From CALOFP01 sp942492635 (GTDB lineage: Bacteria; UBP6; UBA1177; CALOFP01), in contig CALOFP010000003.1 in assembly GCA_942492635.1 (NCBI GenBank), positions 124,001 through 188,000 of the forward strand: a stretch of 64,000 nucleotides of DNA, given 5' to 3'. Below are positions 26,955-35,591 of this stretch, in pieces. The notes beneath the pieces are model-generated. The model searched no databases, was not told the DNA's origin, and saw nothing but the letters and a program-made list of their open reading frames with translations. Position 1 is the first letter of the stretch, and each line of letters starts with the position of its first letter. A program made the position numbers and the translations under genes.

Positions 26955-29320
26955 AGTTTACGATCACAGTGCTTCTTTCAATCATACTTTCCTCCTGCGG
27001 TCTGAATGATGAAGTGAAAAGGGAGAATCCGTTTGACCGCGGCGGTGTTCCCCCTTCGCTTTCAGGTCGTTTGGATGGTGGTACCATTCTTCTCAACTGG
27101 AATTCAATGGATGGCTTTGTGGATTCCTATGTTCTTGAGGTTGAGTTGAACGGATCTCAAATAAATCGGTTGGATATTCCGAAGTCGGTTTGGCGTTATA
27201 GATACACCGAGTCCATCGAAAAAGGTCATAGGGTTGAATTTAGACTGGCTGGAAGACGGGGTGCAGTTTTGACGCCCTTTTCGACTGCTGTAGAGATTGT
27301 GGCCGAAAATAGGATTAGAGGATGCAACGATGACAACCCCTGTACGAAAGACGATTACGACTCTGAAGCAGACCGTTGTGTTAACAATCCGGTAAACGTT
27401 CCCTGCGATGACGGGAACCTTTGTACCCAAGACGATCGTTGCATTAACGGTGTGTGTTCTGGCAACTCGGTAGCAGACGGTTCTGCATGCGGCGATGACG
27501 ATAATCCCTGTACGGTAGACCGCTGCCTGGGTGGAGTGTGTATCTCTGACGCTTCATGGACTGACGGGAAAGTGTGCGGGGAGAGCACCCCCGGATCCTG
27601 TACAATGCAGGTTTGTCAATCTGGTTCCTGCCTGGAACGTGCCGTTGATGAAGGGGCAATGTGTAATGACGGAAATCCTGATACTCTGAACGATTTCTGT
27701 AAGGGTGGGACGTGCACGGGATGTGGAAAGTCGAATAACCCATGTATCGCTCCAATGTTCGATCCTAAAACCGGAGAATGCGGAAAGCCTATCATAAACA
27801 GGCCCTGCGATGACGGCAATCCCTGCACGGTCAACGACATTTGTCGTGATAAGGGTGTCTGCAGGGGGGATGGCTCGCAAATGGATAACACTCCATGTAA
27901 CGATTCCAATGACTGCACTTTCAATGATCGATGTATGAATGGAAAGTGCACTGGAAAGAACGTTGCAGCTGAGACAGACTGCTTTCATCCAGATGCCGAT
28001 CCCTGTACCGTCTTCGAATGTGATGGAAAAGGTGTGTGTAAAGGTGAACAGAAGGCTGAAGGGGAATCCTGCAAACCCGAAAATGTGTCTCTCCGGCCGG
28101 GGTACAGATCCTGTGCCGTTTTCCAATGCAGTTCAAAGGGTGAGTGTGAAGAGATTCCTCTGTCTAAAGGGACATCCTGCGGACCGACTACTCAATGTCA
28201 GACTAAATCGTGTGATGGAGAGGGGGCGTGCATTCCTGAAATGTTCGATAAAGGATGTTATGACGAAAAGGGGTCCACATGGGGTGACCACTGTAACGGC
28301 GGCGAGTGCGAGGGAAAGCAGAGTTCTGATCCGTGTGCCGTCTATGAATATTCCTTTGATGAGGAAGCCTATTTTACTGTTGATATAGGTCGTTTTTGCG
28401 AAGGGCCGGAAGGTTCGAAAGGGTACAATTTCAGGTGCGACGGTAACGGTTCCTGTCGTTTTTACTGTCCGGAAAGATGCTCTTTCCCCGATAAAAGGGG
28501 AAATTGCACAAAAGTTGGCGAGTTCAACCCTTCCAACGGCCAGTGCGAAAAGATTGTTGGGGGCTCCAGAATGGTTTACATTCCAGGAGGACTCTTCCAA
28601 ATGGGGGAGGTCGGCTATCAAGGTGGAACGTTCTCTACCAGATTCAGGAAAGTCATGTTGACGGAAGGTTTCTATATGGATATGTTCGAGGTTTCAGTCA
28701 AGGATTTTAGACTATTCATGGATTATGTGACCAGCAAGGGGTTGCAGTGCGGCAGGGACGGTCTTGGTGGTAAAGAGAAGTGTTGGGATTCGATTTCTGA
28801 TGCCGAAGATAACTACCCTGTCTCAAATGTCACCTGGTACGGTGCCCTCTCCTACTGTAGATGGAAGGGAAAGGAACTTCCCGATGATGTCCGGTGGGAG
28901 CTTGCCGCTAGGGGAAAAGACGGAAAAGAATTTCCATGGAAACCTGGACTACCTATTAATGATGTGGCAAATTGCAGCGAGATGTCCTGTGGGGACGGTT
29001 ATCCGGGAAAGGCTCCCTGCGACTCCTTTCCTGCTGGGGTTTCTCCCTATGGGCTTTACAACATGGCCGGAAACGTTGCCGAATGGGTTCAGAGGAACCT
29101 GTTTGTCAAAGGTGGAAGTGATGATGAACTCTGGATTGATCCGCCAAACGAATCTGTCAAATGGACCGGATTTACCGATTCCGCCCGCCCCTTGAGAGGC
29201 GGAGCATACATTTCGGGAAATGATCGGCTCAGGACTTTTTCCACGCTCCTTCTATCTGCCGGTTTAACGGAGGATTACATCGGATTCAGATGCATGTCTA
29301 TTTTGGAAATCTCAAAATAG
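26942..29320 (+). CDS. Cys-rich repeat lipoprotein with C-terminal FGE-sulfatase (SUMF1-like) domain
   Basis: The signal peptide carries lipobox ILSSC (Cys19). After a fibronectin-like segment (about 35-120) come about ten Cys-rich repeats of the type CDDGNPCTVNDxC or CNDGNPDTxNDxC (about 122-520). From about residue 540 the chain becomes a formylglycine-generating-enzyme-like domain: RMVYIPGGLFQMG, YPVSNVTWYGALSYCRWKG, LPDDVRWELAARGKDG, YGLYNMAGNVAEWVQ, LRGGAYISG and YIGFRCM. Many such domains are C-type-lectin-like structures without formylglycine activity, and no sulfatase gene is present, so a binding role is more likely. AGGAGG lies 14-15 bases before the ATG inside the PEGA gene. The gene overlaps the PEGA gene and probably shares its function. 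Confidence 0.82.
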   Translation: MEFLKFTITVLLSIILSSCGLNDEVKRENPFDRGGVPPSLSGRLDGGTILLNWNSMDGFVDSYVLEVELNGSQINRLDIPKSVWRYRYTESIEKGHRVEFRLAGRRGAVLTPFSTAVEIVAENRIRGCNDDNPCTKDDYDSEADRCVNNPVNVPCDDGNLCTQDDRCINGVCSGNSVADGSACGDDDNPCTVDRCLGGVCISDASWTDGKVCGESTPGSCTMQVCQSGSCLERAVDEGAMCNDGNPDTLNDFCKGGTCTGCGKSNNPCIAPMFDPKTGECGKPIINRPCDDGNPCTVNDICRDKGVCRGDGSQMDNTPCNDSNDCTFNDRCMNGKCTGKNVAAETDCFHPDADPCTVFECDGKGVCKGEQKAEGESCKPENVSLRPGYRSCAVFQCSSKGECEEIPLSKGTSCGPTTQCQTKSCDGEGACIPEMFDKGCYDEKGSTWGDHCNGGECEGKQSSDPCAVYEYSFDEEAYFTVDIGRFCEGPEGSKGYNFRCDGNGSCRFYCPERCSFPDKRGNCTKVGEFNPSNGQCEKIVGGSRMVYIPGGLFQMGEVGYQGGTFSTRFRKVMLTEGFYMDMFEVSVKDFRLFMDYVTSKGLQCGRDGLGGKEKCWDSISDAEDNYPVSNVTWYGALSYCRWKGKELPDDVRWELAARGKDGKEFPWKPGLPINDVANCSEMSCGDGYPGKAPCDSFPAGVSPYGLYNMAGNVAEWVQRNLFVKGGSDDELWIDPPNESVKWTGFTDSARPLRGGAYISGNDRLRTFSTLLLSAGLTEDYIGFRCMSILEISK

Positions 29321-29340
29321 ATTCGTATAAGAAAGATTCA

Positions 29341-29369
29341 TTGACTGCAACGGTTGTTTCTGCTATCTT
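29341..29369 (+). promoter_or_regulatory. Promoter of the glmS operon
   Basis: TTGACT and TATCTT are spaced by 17 bases. The predicted leader is about 25 bases, too short for a glmS ribozyme. Confidence 0.6.
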
Positions 29370-29401
29370 CAACTGAAAATGAGGTAAAACGGAGGAAACT
29401 G

Positions 29402-31963
29402 ATGTGTGGTGTTGTTTCAATTGTGTATGGAAACCACAATGAAAATTTAGGAAATGAAGGTTCGATTCTTCTGAAGAAGCTGGAATACAGGGGTTATGAC
29501 TCCACCGGAGGCGCCTTCCTGAAGGATGACGGGAAGGTGGTCTTGAAGAAGAAGGTTGGGGCTCCATCCCGGGTTACGGTGGAACTGGAGATGGACAAGA
29601 TGTCGGGTCGTCGGTTTATCGGGCAGGTCCGATGGGCTACGTATGGTGCAGTAACGGACAACAACGCCCAGCCTCATGACGTCTCATGTCGAGTTCACAT
29701 TGTCGGAGCGCACAACGGGAATATATCCAATACTGATTCATTGAAGGAGCTTCTCAGGGACAACGGACACCATCTCGCTTCGGATAACGACGGAGAGATG
29801 CTCGTTCATCTTGTCGAACACTACTATTCACTTCTGTTGGATTCGGAGGCTGATAAGTCAAATCTCTCCCACGACAGGAAGGTTGATGTTTTCATGAAGG
29901 CGATCAGGAAGGCTGAGGCCAAGGCTGAGGGTAGCTACGCTGCATGTGTTACGGCTCCCGATATAGAGGGGGTTTTCGCAATAAAGAGCGGTTCTTCACT
30001 CTATGCCGGAAAGGGCGTCGATAACGGAGGGCCGTTTATCGTCGTAAGTTCAGATCTCACCTCTGTTCTTTCAAAGACACGTTTTCTTATTCCCCTCACC
30101 GAAGGAGAGGGCATATACTTTACGAGTGATGACTACAGGGTCTTTTCGCTTTCAGCGGAGAGTGAGCATGTTCCAGCCCTAACCCGTTCCAGACTGAACA
30201 TTTCGGATATTTCCCTCGCACCCAAATACCAGTTTTTCATGGAGCAGGAGATAGCAACCTCTCCGGGAAACATGAATCTTCTTCTCCGTTACTACTTCGA
30301 CGATCCCAAGGAGAAACCGTTTTTTGAGATTTTCGAGGAGAATCTGGATAACTGCAGAGAGCAGCTCTATGCACTGCTACGTCTGTACGATGTTTTCGAT
30401 CAGGAAACTTTAAAAACAGAATTTGAGAAGATTCGAACAAGCGAAACTTTCAGCTCCGTTTTCTCCAAGGTAAAGGAGGGTAACCACAACATCGAAAAAA
30501 GACTTCAGACATCCGGATTCGTTTCCGAGGATTCCTCACTTCTTGATGAAATTCTGGGAATTGACGAAGCATATTTTCCTGAACTATACATTCTTGACAT
30601 GATGCTCGTCTGGAAGAAAAAAAGAATGATTCTTAAATTTAAGGAGGAGCTCGTATCTTCGATGAGGAAGATGGGACAAACCGGAGGAAGAATTTTTGTC
30701 GTAGCCTCCGGAACATCCTACAACGCAGCTCTTGTTGGAGCATACTTCTTTAATAACCAGGCTGACGTGTCCATTATTTCGGCAAATCCCGGAGCCTTCA
30801 GATCGCTCTACATGGGAGGTCTTTCCGAGAGGGATATGATTATCGGTGTAAGTCAGTCCGGAGAAACCAAGGATCTTGTGGACATTTTCAATGAACTGAG
30901 AGATCGTCACGGAAAGAGAATTCAGCTGATCACCATAGTGAACAACGAAAACTCCACGCTGCCCCAGGAAAAGTCGGATTTCTACCTGCCTGTAATGTGT
31001 GGTCCGGAAATCGCCGTTGCCGCTACAAAGTCATTTACCAGCCAGATGGCCCTCTTCTACATTCTCGCCGCCAGTATCAGCGGAAAGGACGGGGACATAA
31101 GAAAAACACTTGAAAAGATTCAGTATTATATGGATTTCACGCTGAACAACGTGGAACTCAGTGTGACAGAGGTTGCGCTAAGGATGTTCCTTGCCCCCTC
31201 AATGCACATTCTGGGGACCTCTCTTGCAGGACTTTCACGTGAAGGTGCGCTCAAGGTAAGGGAGGTTGTGCTGAACCACACCGAAGGTTACGACAGTGCC
31301 GAATTCAAGCACGGGCCAAACACTATTCTAGGAAAGAATACGATTTTTTCACTTTCCGATATGGAGGCGCTTCATACCGATCTTCTGGAGTCGTTCGAGA
31401 TAATACTTAGAAGGAACTTCGCTAACGAGAACGGTTCAAGGGAACTAGGAGAGTTCCTAAACATTGTAAAGAATTTCAAGCTTAAAAAGATAGACAGGGA
31501 CCTTCTTGCCGAAAGTTGCCACATAGATGACAACAAGGAGGATCTGTGCAACGCATTTGAACAGTACCGTTCAAGAGTAGCAGTCGAGAACTATTTCTCC
31601 AACTATCCGCTCATCTTTGTTTGTCCTCCGGCAGATAGGGACGTCCGAATCACTATCAGCCAGATCCATACCCACAAGATCAGAGGTGCCGATATAGTTC
31701 TCATCGCAGAGGAGAACGATGAACTTCGCAAGGCCGTCGAAGGAAAACCGCAGGGACTTGACGACTACTACAATCGCTACATTACTGTTCCCAAGACCGG
31801 AAATCCCAACATATTCATGTTCGAGGCAGCCATAGTTCTTCAGCTTCTCGCTCTCAGGATGAGCATTTCAAAGATGAAGTATCTAAACAGGAACAAGGTC
31901 GAAAACCACGGTGTTCACCCTGACGTTCCGAAAAATGTAAGTAAATCCATTACGGTGGACTAA
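29402..31963 (+). CDS. glmS: Glutamine-fructose-6-phosphate aminotransferase GlmS, with large insertions
   Basis: GlmS makes glucosamine-6-phosphate, the first step to UDP-GlcNAc. ATG 29402 (after GGAGGA) gives the required Cys nucleophile as residue 2 (MCGVVSIVYG). LEYRGYDSTGG and AHNGNISN mark the amidotransferase half; VASGTSYNAA, SQSGETKDLVD, EFKHGPN and the C-terminal NVSKSITVD mark the two sugar isomerase domains. The protein has 853 residues instead of the usual 600-610. Roughly 100 extra residues lie between FMEQEI and the first SIS domain, and another 100 or so in the second SIS domain after KHGPN. All catalytic motifs remain. It leads an operon with the UbiB, M23-like and dehydrogenase genes. 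Confidence 0.92.
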   Translation: MCGVVSIVYGNHNENLGNEGSILLKKLEYRGYDSTGGAFLKDDGKVVLKKKVGAPSRVTVELEMDKMSGRRFIGQVRWATYGAVTDNNAQPHDVSCRVHIVGAHNGNISNTDSLKELLRDNGHHLASDNDGEMLVHLVEHYYSLLLDSEADKSNLSHDRKVDVFMKAIRKAEAKAEGSYAACVTAPDIEGVFAIKSGSSLYAGKGVDNGGPFIVVSSDLTSVLSKTRFLIPLTEGEGIYFTSDDYRVFSLSAESEHVPALTRSRLNISDISLAPKYQFFMEQEIATSPGNMNLLLRYYFDDPKEKPFFEIFEENLDNCREQLYALLRLYDVFDQETLKTEFEKIRTSETFSSVFSKVKEGNHNIEKRLQTSGFVSEDSSLLDEILGIDEAYFPELYILDMMLVWKKKRMILKFKEELVSSMRKMGQTGGRIFVVASGTSYNAALVGAYFFNNQADVSIISANPGAFRSLYMGGLSERDMIIGVSQSGETKDLVDIFNELRDRHGKRIQLITIVNNENSTLPQEKSDFYLPVMCGPEIAVAATKSFTSQMALFYILAASISGKDGDIRKTLEKIQYYMDFTLNNVELSVTEVALRMFLAPSMHILGTSLAGLSREGALKVREVVLNHTEGYDSAEFKHGPNTILGKNTIFSLSDMEALHTDLLESFEIILRRNFANENGSRELGEFLNIVKNFKLKKIDRDLLAESCHIDDNKEDLCNAFEQYRSRVAVENYFSNYPLIFVCPPADRDVRITISQIHTHKIRGADIVLIAEENDELRKAVEGKPQGLDDYYNRYITVPKTGNPNIFMFEAAIVLQLLALRMSISKMKYLNRNKVENHGVHPDVPKNVSKSITVD

Positions 31964-31967
31964 CACA

Positions 31968-33587
31968 ATGAAGGGCTTTGTAAAGCTCAGAAGGCTGAGG
32001 GAGATTGGGGTTGTTGTTGCACGCTACGGACTGGGCCCCTTTCTTCCATCACCCATAATCAAGTTTCTCAGGCTGGGTAAACCGCAGGACGGTTCGGAAA
32101 AGTTCCGGGATCTTCCCGTTGAAAGAAGGTTGAGACTCGCCTTTGAAGAGCTCGGTACAACATTCATTAAACTGGGACAGCTTCTGTCTCTCCGGCGGGA
32201 CCTCATGCCGGAATCGATCGTTGCGGAGTTCAAGCAGCTTCAGGACAACGTCTCTCCCGTTCCGTTCGACATGATCAGACCGATTGTGGAGAGGGAGCTG
32301 GCCTCGGATATCGATGAAATTTTCTCCTTCTTCAATGAAACGCCCCTTGCTTCGGCATCGATATCACAGGTGTACGAGGCTGTTCTCAGGGAAAACGGGG
32401 AGGATGTTGTTGTAAAGGTGCGTAAACCCTTTGTTGTCGAGAACATAAAAGGGGATATGGAGATTCTCTTTTGGATCGCCGATCTTATGCAGCGCCACAG
32501 CTCCCTTGCCGAGAGATTCGATTTCAAGGGAGTGGTTGAGGAGTTTTTCCTCGCCATGAACGACGAGCTCAACCTCATGATCGAGAAAAACAACACGAGG
32601 AAGTTCAAGGCCAATTTTTCCGAAGACGAGTGGGATTGGCTTACATTTCCCCGTATGTTCGATCATCTGTGCACCTCATCCGTTCTCGTGATGGAGCGTG
32701 TGGGAGGGGACAAACTCTACACTCTCGATGCATCCGAATCCGAACGCCGCAGTATAGCCGAAAACGGAGCAAGAATGTTCCTCAAGCAGGTGCTGGTGGA
32801 CGGATTCTTTCACGCAGATCTCCATGCCGGAAATCTTTTCTTCCACAGCGACGGAAGGGTGGCGATAGTGGACTGCGGCCTTGCCGGATCACTCGACCCC
32901 TATACAAGGGAGAAGATTGCCGAAATGTTCATAGCCTTTGCCGGAAAGGATTTTCTCAAACTCACGTCTCTCTATCTCGAGATGAGCGGACAGGGTGAAG
33001 ATGTTGACAAGAAGGAAATTTCCAAAGAGATGGAGAGGATCGTCAACTCCCTTCCGGAGGCTATCGGGGATGTGGATATGGGTGAGCTCTTCGCCAAACT
33101 TTTTACTATTTTCTACAGGCATAAACTCCGAGTTCCAAGAAATCTCTCTATTCTGATAAGGGCACTGACCGCTCTTGAGGGAATGTCTAGGGAACTCGAT
33201 CCCGATTTCAAGCTTATGCGCCACTCCGAGGAGCTTGCCAGAATATTTCTGCGCAGCAGGTACACTCCGGAGAGGATCGGTGAAGAGCTTTTTCAGGCGG
33301 CTCTGAGACTCATGGATATGACAAAGAGTCTTCCGGAAAACTTTTCCGAGATCATGGAGAAGATGGAAAGGGGGAAACTTCAGCACAGGGTACTTTTCCT
33401 CTTTTCACAGGAGGACAAGGGATTCATCTCCAGACTTGTCACAAGGATCAGCGCCGCCTTCATACTGACCGGTTCAATAATCTCCTTCCGCAGTTTTGAG
33501 GAGAGCAGATTCGCAATACCGGTTTACATACTGTTTGCTCTGACCCTCCTGATATTTCTTTTCACATTCAGAAGAGGCTCAAAGTGA
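31968..33587 (+). CDS. UbiB/ABC1/ADCK-family atypical kinase
   Basis: The 539-residue protein has the family's KxGQ motif (TTFIKLGQLLSLRRD), the Ala-rich loop region ASASISQVYEAV, a catalytic Lys in DVVVKVRKP, FHADLHAGNLF and the metal-binding VDCGLAG. Two hydrophobic C-terminal segments (about 490-535) anchor it in the membrane. In many bacteria UbiB supports ubiquinone synthesis; no quinone genes lie nearby, so its client here may be another isoprenoid lipid. It starts five bases after glmS and its stop overlaps the next GTG, so it is tightly coupled in a cell-envelope operon. Confidence 0.9.
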   Translation: MKGFVKLRRLREIGVVVARYGLGPFLPSPIIKFLRLGKPQDGSEKFRDLPVERRLRLAFEELGTTFIKLGQLLSLRRDLMPESIVAEFKQLQDNVSPVPFDMIRPIVERELASDIDEIFSFFNETPLASASISQVYEAVLRENGEDVVVKVRKPFVVENIKGDMEILFWIADLMQRHSSLAERFDFKGVVEEFFLAMNDELNLMIEKNNTRKFKANFSEDEWDWLTFPRMFDHLCTSSVLVMERVGGDKLYTLDASESERRSIAENGARMFLKQVLVDGFFHADLHAGNLFFHSDGRVAIVDCGLAGSLDPYTREKIAEMFIAFAGKDFLKLTSLYLEMSGQGEDVDKKEISKEMERIVNSLPEAIGDVDMGELFAKLFTIFYRHKLRVPRNLSILIRALTALEGMSRELDPDFKLMRHSEELARIFLRSRYTPERIGEELFQAALRLMDMTKSLPENFSEIMEKMERGKLQHRVLFLFSQEDKGFISRLVTRISAAFILTGSIISFRSFEESRFAIPVYILFALTLLIFLFTFRRGSK

Positions 33588-34588
33588 CTCGCTGGAAAGC
33601 AGGGCTCTACCTTACGATTCTTCTCATACTCTCTGCAGGATTGAACATCTATCTCATAGACGACATGAGGAGGAGGGGTGAGGTTGAAAACGGAAATATG
33701 AAGTGTGAGGAAAATGAAATTCTCGTTTCATCAGTCGATAGACCCTCTTCGGAGGAGCTTTTCGCTCCCATCCACACCGGGTACTCTCTGGAGGGTGAGC
33801 CTATCCGTTTCGTCGACGTAAGACTCAAGGGAACGATCTCGGGAAGTATGAAGAAGAAGTACGACTTCACACCTTCTACGAGGCTTGTGAGGAACATACA
33901 GTATCTTGTGTTTTTTTTCTCCGATTACGAGATAAATTTCAGGGAGGGAGACAGAATCTCCTTCTACTACAGACCCAAGGATGACAGGGTTGTCTACATC
34001 AGATATAAAAGCAGGTACCACAGGTCCATATTTGAAGCGTTTTTGACCGTAGCAGGAGAGAACGAGATATACGTAACCGCCGACGGTTTTTTTCTCACTC
34101 CATGCATCAAGAACGGACCTTTCAAAGGCTGTCCCGAGGTTGAGTTCGAAAGGCATGGAGCGGCTCTGCTTCCTCTGTTCCTTTCCGAAAGACATGTCTC
34201 AGTATCGCTCCCTTTCAGGGCCAGAGTACGGGAGATCGGCCAGAACAGGAGTTCCGGAGGTACGGTGGAGGTTTTCTATCCCGACTACCGTATGGGAGCC
34301 GTTTTCAACTACCTGGGTTCTCTTGAACCTCTGAAGCAGGGCCGGATATATCCTGCAGGAACGGTGATAGGCTACAGCGGTTACAGGAAAAACGGTCCTT
34401 CGGACGGAATTCTTTACTATCTGAAAAGACGTGACGGAAAAAACGTATCCCCGTTTCTCTTTCATCACATAGAGCGGAGGACTCTCTCGGATGAGATGAA
34501 ACTCAACCTCTCCATATCCGTGAATTTCTACCGCAACTGGTACAGACAGGGAAAGAGATTCGAGGAGAAACACAATCAAGGAGGGTGA
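33584..34588 (+). CDS. Membrane-anchored protein with a degenerate M23/LytM-like domain
   Basis: The 334-residue product starts at a GTG overlapping the UbiB stop. One N-terminal membrane segment (about 6-26) is followed by a large extracytoplasmic part. Near residues 225-290 the order GTVEVFYPD, a hydrophobic strand, LKQGRIYPAGTVIGYSGY and KNVSPFLF matches the closing half of LytM/M23 peptidases (usually KKGQVIGYVG and GPHLHFEV...NPLKYL). The HxH zinc ligand position reads SDGILYYL, and no HxxxD pair is seen, so peptidase activity is unlikely. Zinc-less LytM proteins such as EnvC and NlpD regulate amidases. This identification is a by-eye match, so treat it as tentative. It lies one base before the dehydrogenase gene. 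Confidence 0.55.
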   Translation: MTRWKAGLYLTILLILSAGLNIYLIDDMRRRGEVENGNMKCEENEILVSSVDRPSSEELFAPIHTGYSLEGEPIRFVDVRLKGTISGSMKKKYDFTPSTRLVRNIQYLVFFFSDYEINFREGDRISFYYRPKDDRVVYIRYKSRYHRSIFEAFLTVAGENEIYVTADGFFLTPCIKNGPFKGCPEVEFERHGAALLPLFLSERHVSVSLPFRARVREIGQNRSSGGTVEVFYPDYRMGAVFNYLGSLEPLKQGRIYPAGTVIGYSGYRKNGPSDGILYYLKRRDGKNVSPFLFHHIERRTLSDEMKLNLSISVNFYRNWYRQGKRFEEKHNQGG

Positions 34589-34589
34589 G

Positions 34590-35555
34590 ATGGAAAAAAA
34601 GAGAATAGTCGTTACATCTGAACTGCCGGGAGAGGCTTTTCGAAATCTTATTAAGGATGATCGTTTTGAAGTTAAGGTTCTTTCCGACAGTGAGCGGATG
34701 GATCTTTTGGAAACTGTTCGTTCATTCAGGCCGCAGGGAATGGTCACCCTTCTTTCCGACAGGGTTGATGAAGAGGTTCTAAAGGCTTCGGCGGATCTTT
34801 CCGTTGTGGCTAACTATGCGGTCGGATTCAACAATATCGATACTTCAGCAGCCGAAAAGCTTGGCATAGCTGTAACCAACACCCCGGGTGTTCTTACCGA
34901 TGCAACTGCGGATATTGCATTCATGCTTCTTCTTATGACTACAAGAAGGGCCGTTCCTTCCGACAGGTTCACACGGGAAGGAAAATTTACAGGATGGTTG
35001 CCGTCGCTCTTCCTCGGAAAATCAATACAGGAGAAGAGGCTTGGAATAGTGGGACTTGGAAGAATTGGAAAGGCCGTGGCGAAAAGGGCCGGAGCCTTCG
35101 GCATGGAGGTTTGCTACAACAATCGCAACAGGCTTGATGGGTCGGAAGAGCGAGAGCTCGGAGTGACCTGGGTTGAGCGGGACGAACTCTTGAGAAGTTC
35201 AGACGTTGTTTCTCTTCATCTCCCGTATACTCCAGAGAACCGACACATGATCGGATCGGAGCAGTTAGCCAGTATGAAGAAGTCGGCTGTTCTCATAAAT
35301 ACCGCCAGGGGGGCCCTTGTCGATGAGAAGGCTCTCGTCCGGGCACTTCGAGACGGGGAGATCTATGCAGCCGGACTCGATGTTTATGAAAACGAACCGA
35401 AAGTAGAGAAAGAACTCCTCTCCATGGAGAACGTGGTGCTTCTACCTCATACGGGCAGCGCGACTGAGGAGACAAGAAGCAGAATGGCAGCCATGGTCAT
35501 AGGGGATACGGTTTCTGTTCTTGAGGGCAAAGATCCCGAAAACAGAGTGGTTTAG
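34590..35555 (+). CDS. D-isomer-specific 2-hydroxyacid dehydrogenase (glyoxylate/hydroxypyruvate reductase-like)
   Basis: The 321-residue protein has the substrate-domain motif VVANYAVGFNNIDTSAA, the NAD loop GIVGLGRIGKAVAKRAGAFG, and the catalytic triad Arg in LINTARGALVDE, Glu in GLDVYENEP and His in LLPHTGSAT. The family reduces 2-keto acids such as glyoxylate, hydroxypyruvate or phenylpyruvate to D-hydroxyacids; the sequence is closest in style to glyoxylate reductases (GyaR/GhrB). SerA is less likely because there is no ACT domain. AGGAGG precedes the ATG. It is last gene in the glmS operon; a new promoter starts right after its stop. Confidence 0.9.
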   Translation: MEKKRIVVTSELPGEAFRNLIKDDRFEVKVLSDSERMDLLETVRSFRPQGMVTLLSDRVDEEVLKASADLSVVANYAVGFNNIDTSAAEKLGIAVTNTPGVLTDATADIAFMLLLMTTRRAVPSDRFTREGKFTGWLPSLFLGKSIQEKRLGIVGLGRIGKAVAKRAGAFGMEVCYNNRNRLDGSEERELGVTWVERDELLRSSDVVSLHLPYTPENRHMIGSEQLASMKKSAVLINTARGALVDEKALVRALRDGEIYAAGLDVYENEPKVEKELLSMENVVLLPHTGSATEETRSRMAAMVIGDTVSVLEGKDPENRVV

Positions 35556-35556
35556 C

Positions 35557-35585
35557 TTGATTTAAAGATTGTGCGGCGGTAGTAT
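35557..35585 (+). promoter_or_regulatory. Promoter predicting a leaderless mRNA
   Basis: TTGATT and TAGTAT are spaced by 17 bases. Only six bases separate the -10 from the ATG at 35592, and no Shine-Dalgarno is present, mirroring the promoter at 25831-25858. Confidence 0.6.
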
Positions 35586-35591
35586 ATCCCG

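Noticed and set aside
29370..29401. glmS ribozyme in the glmS leader
   Set aside because: The predicted leader is only about 25-30 bases, far too short for the ribozyme.
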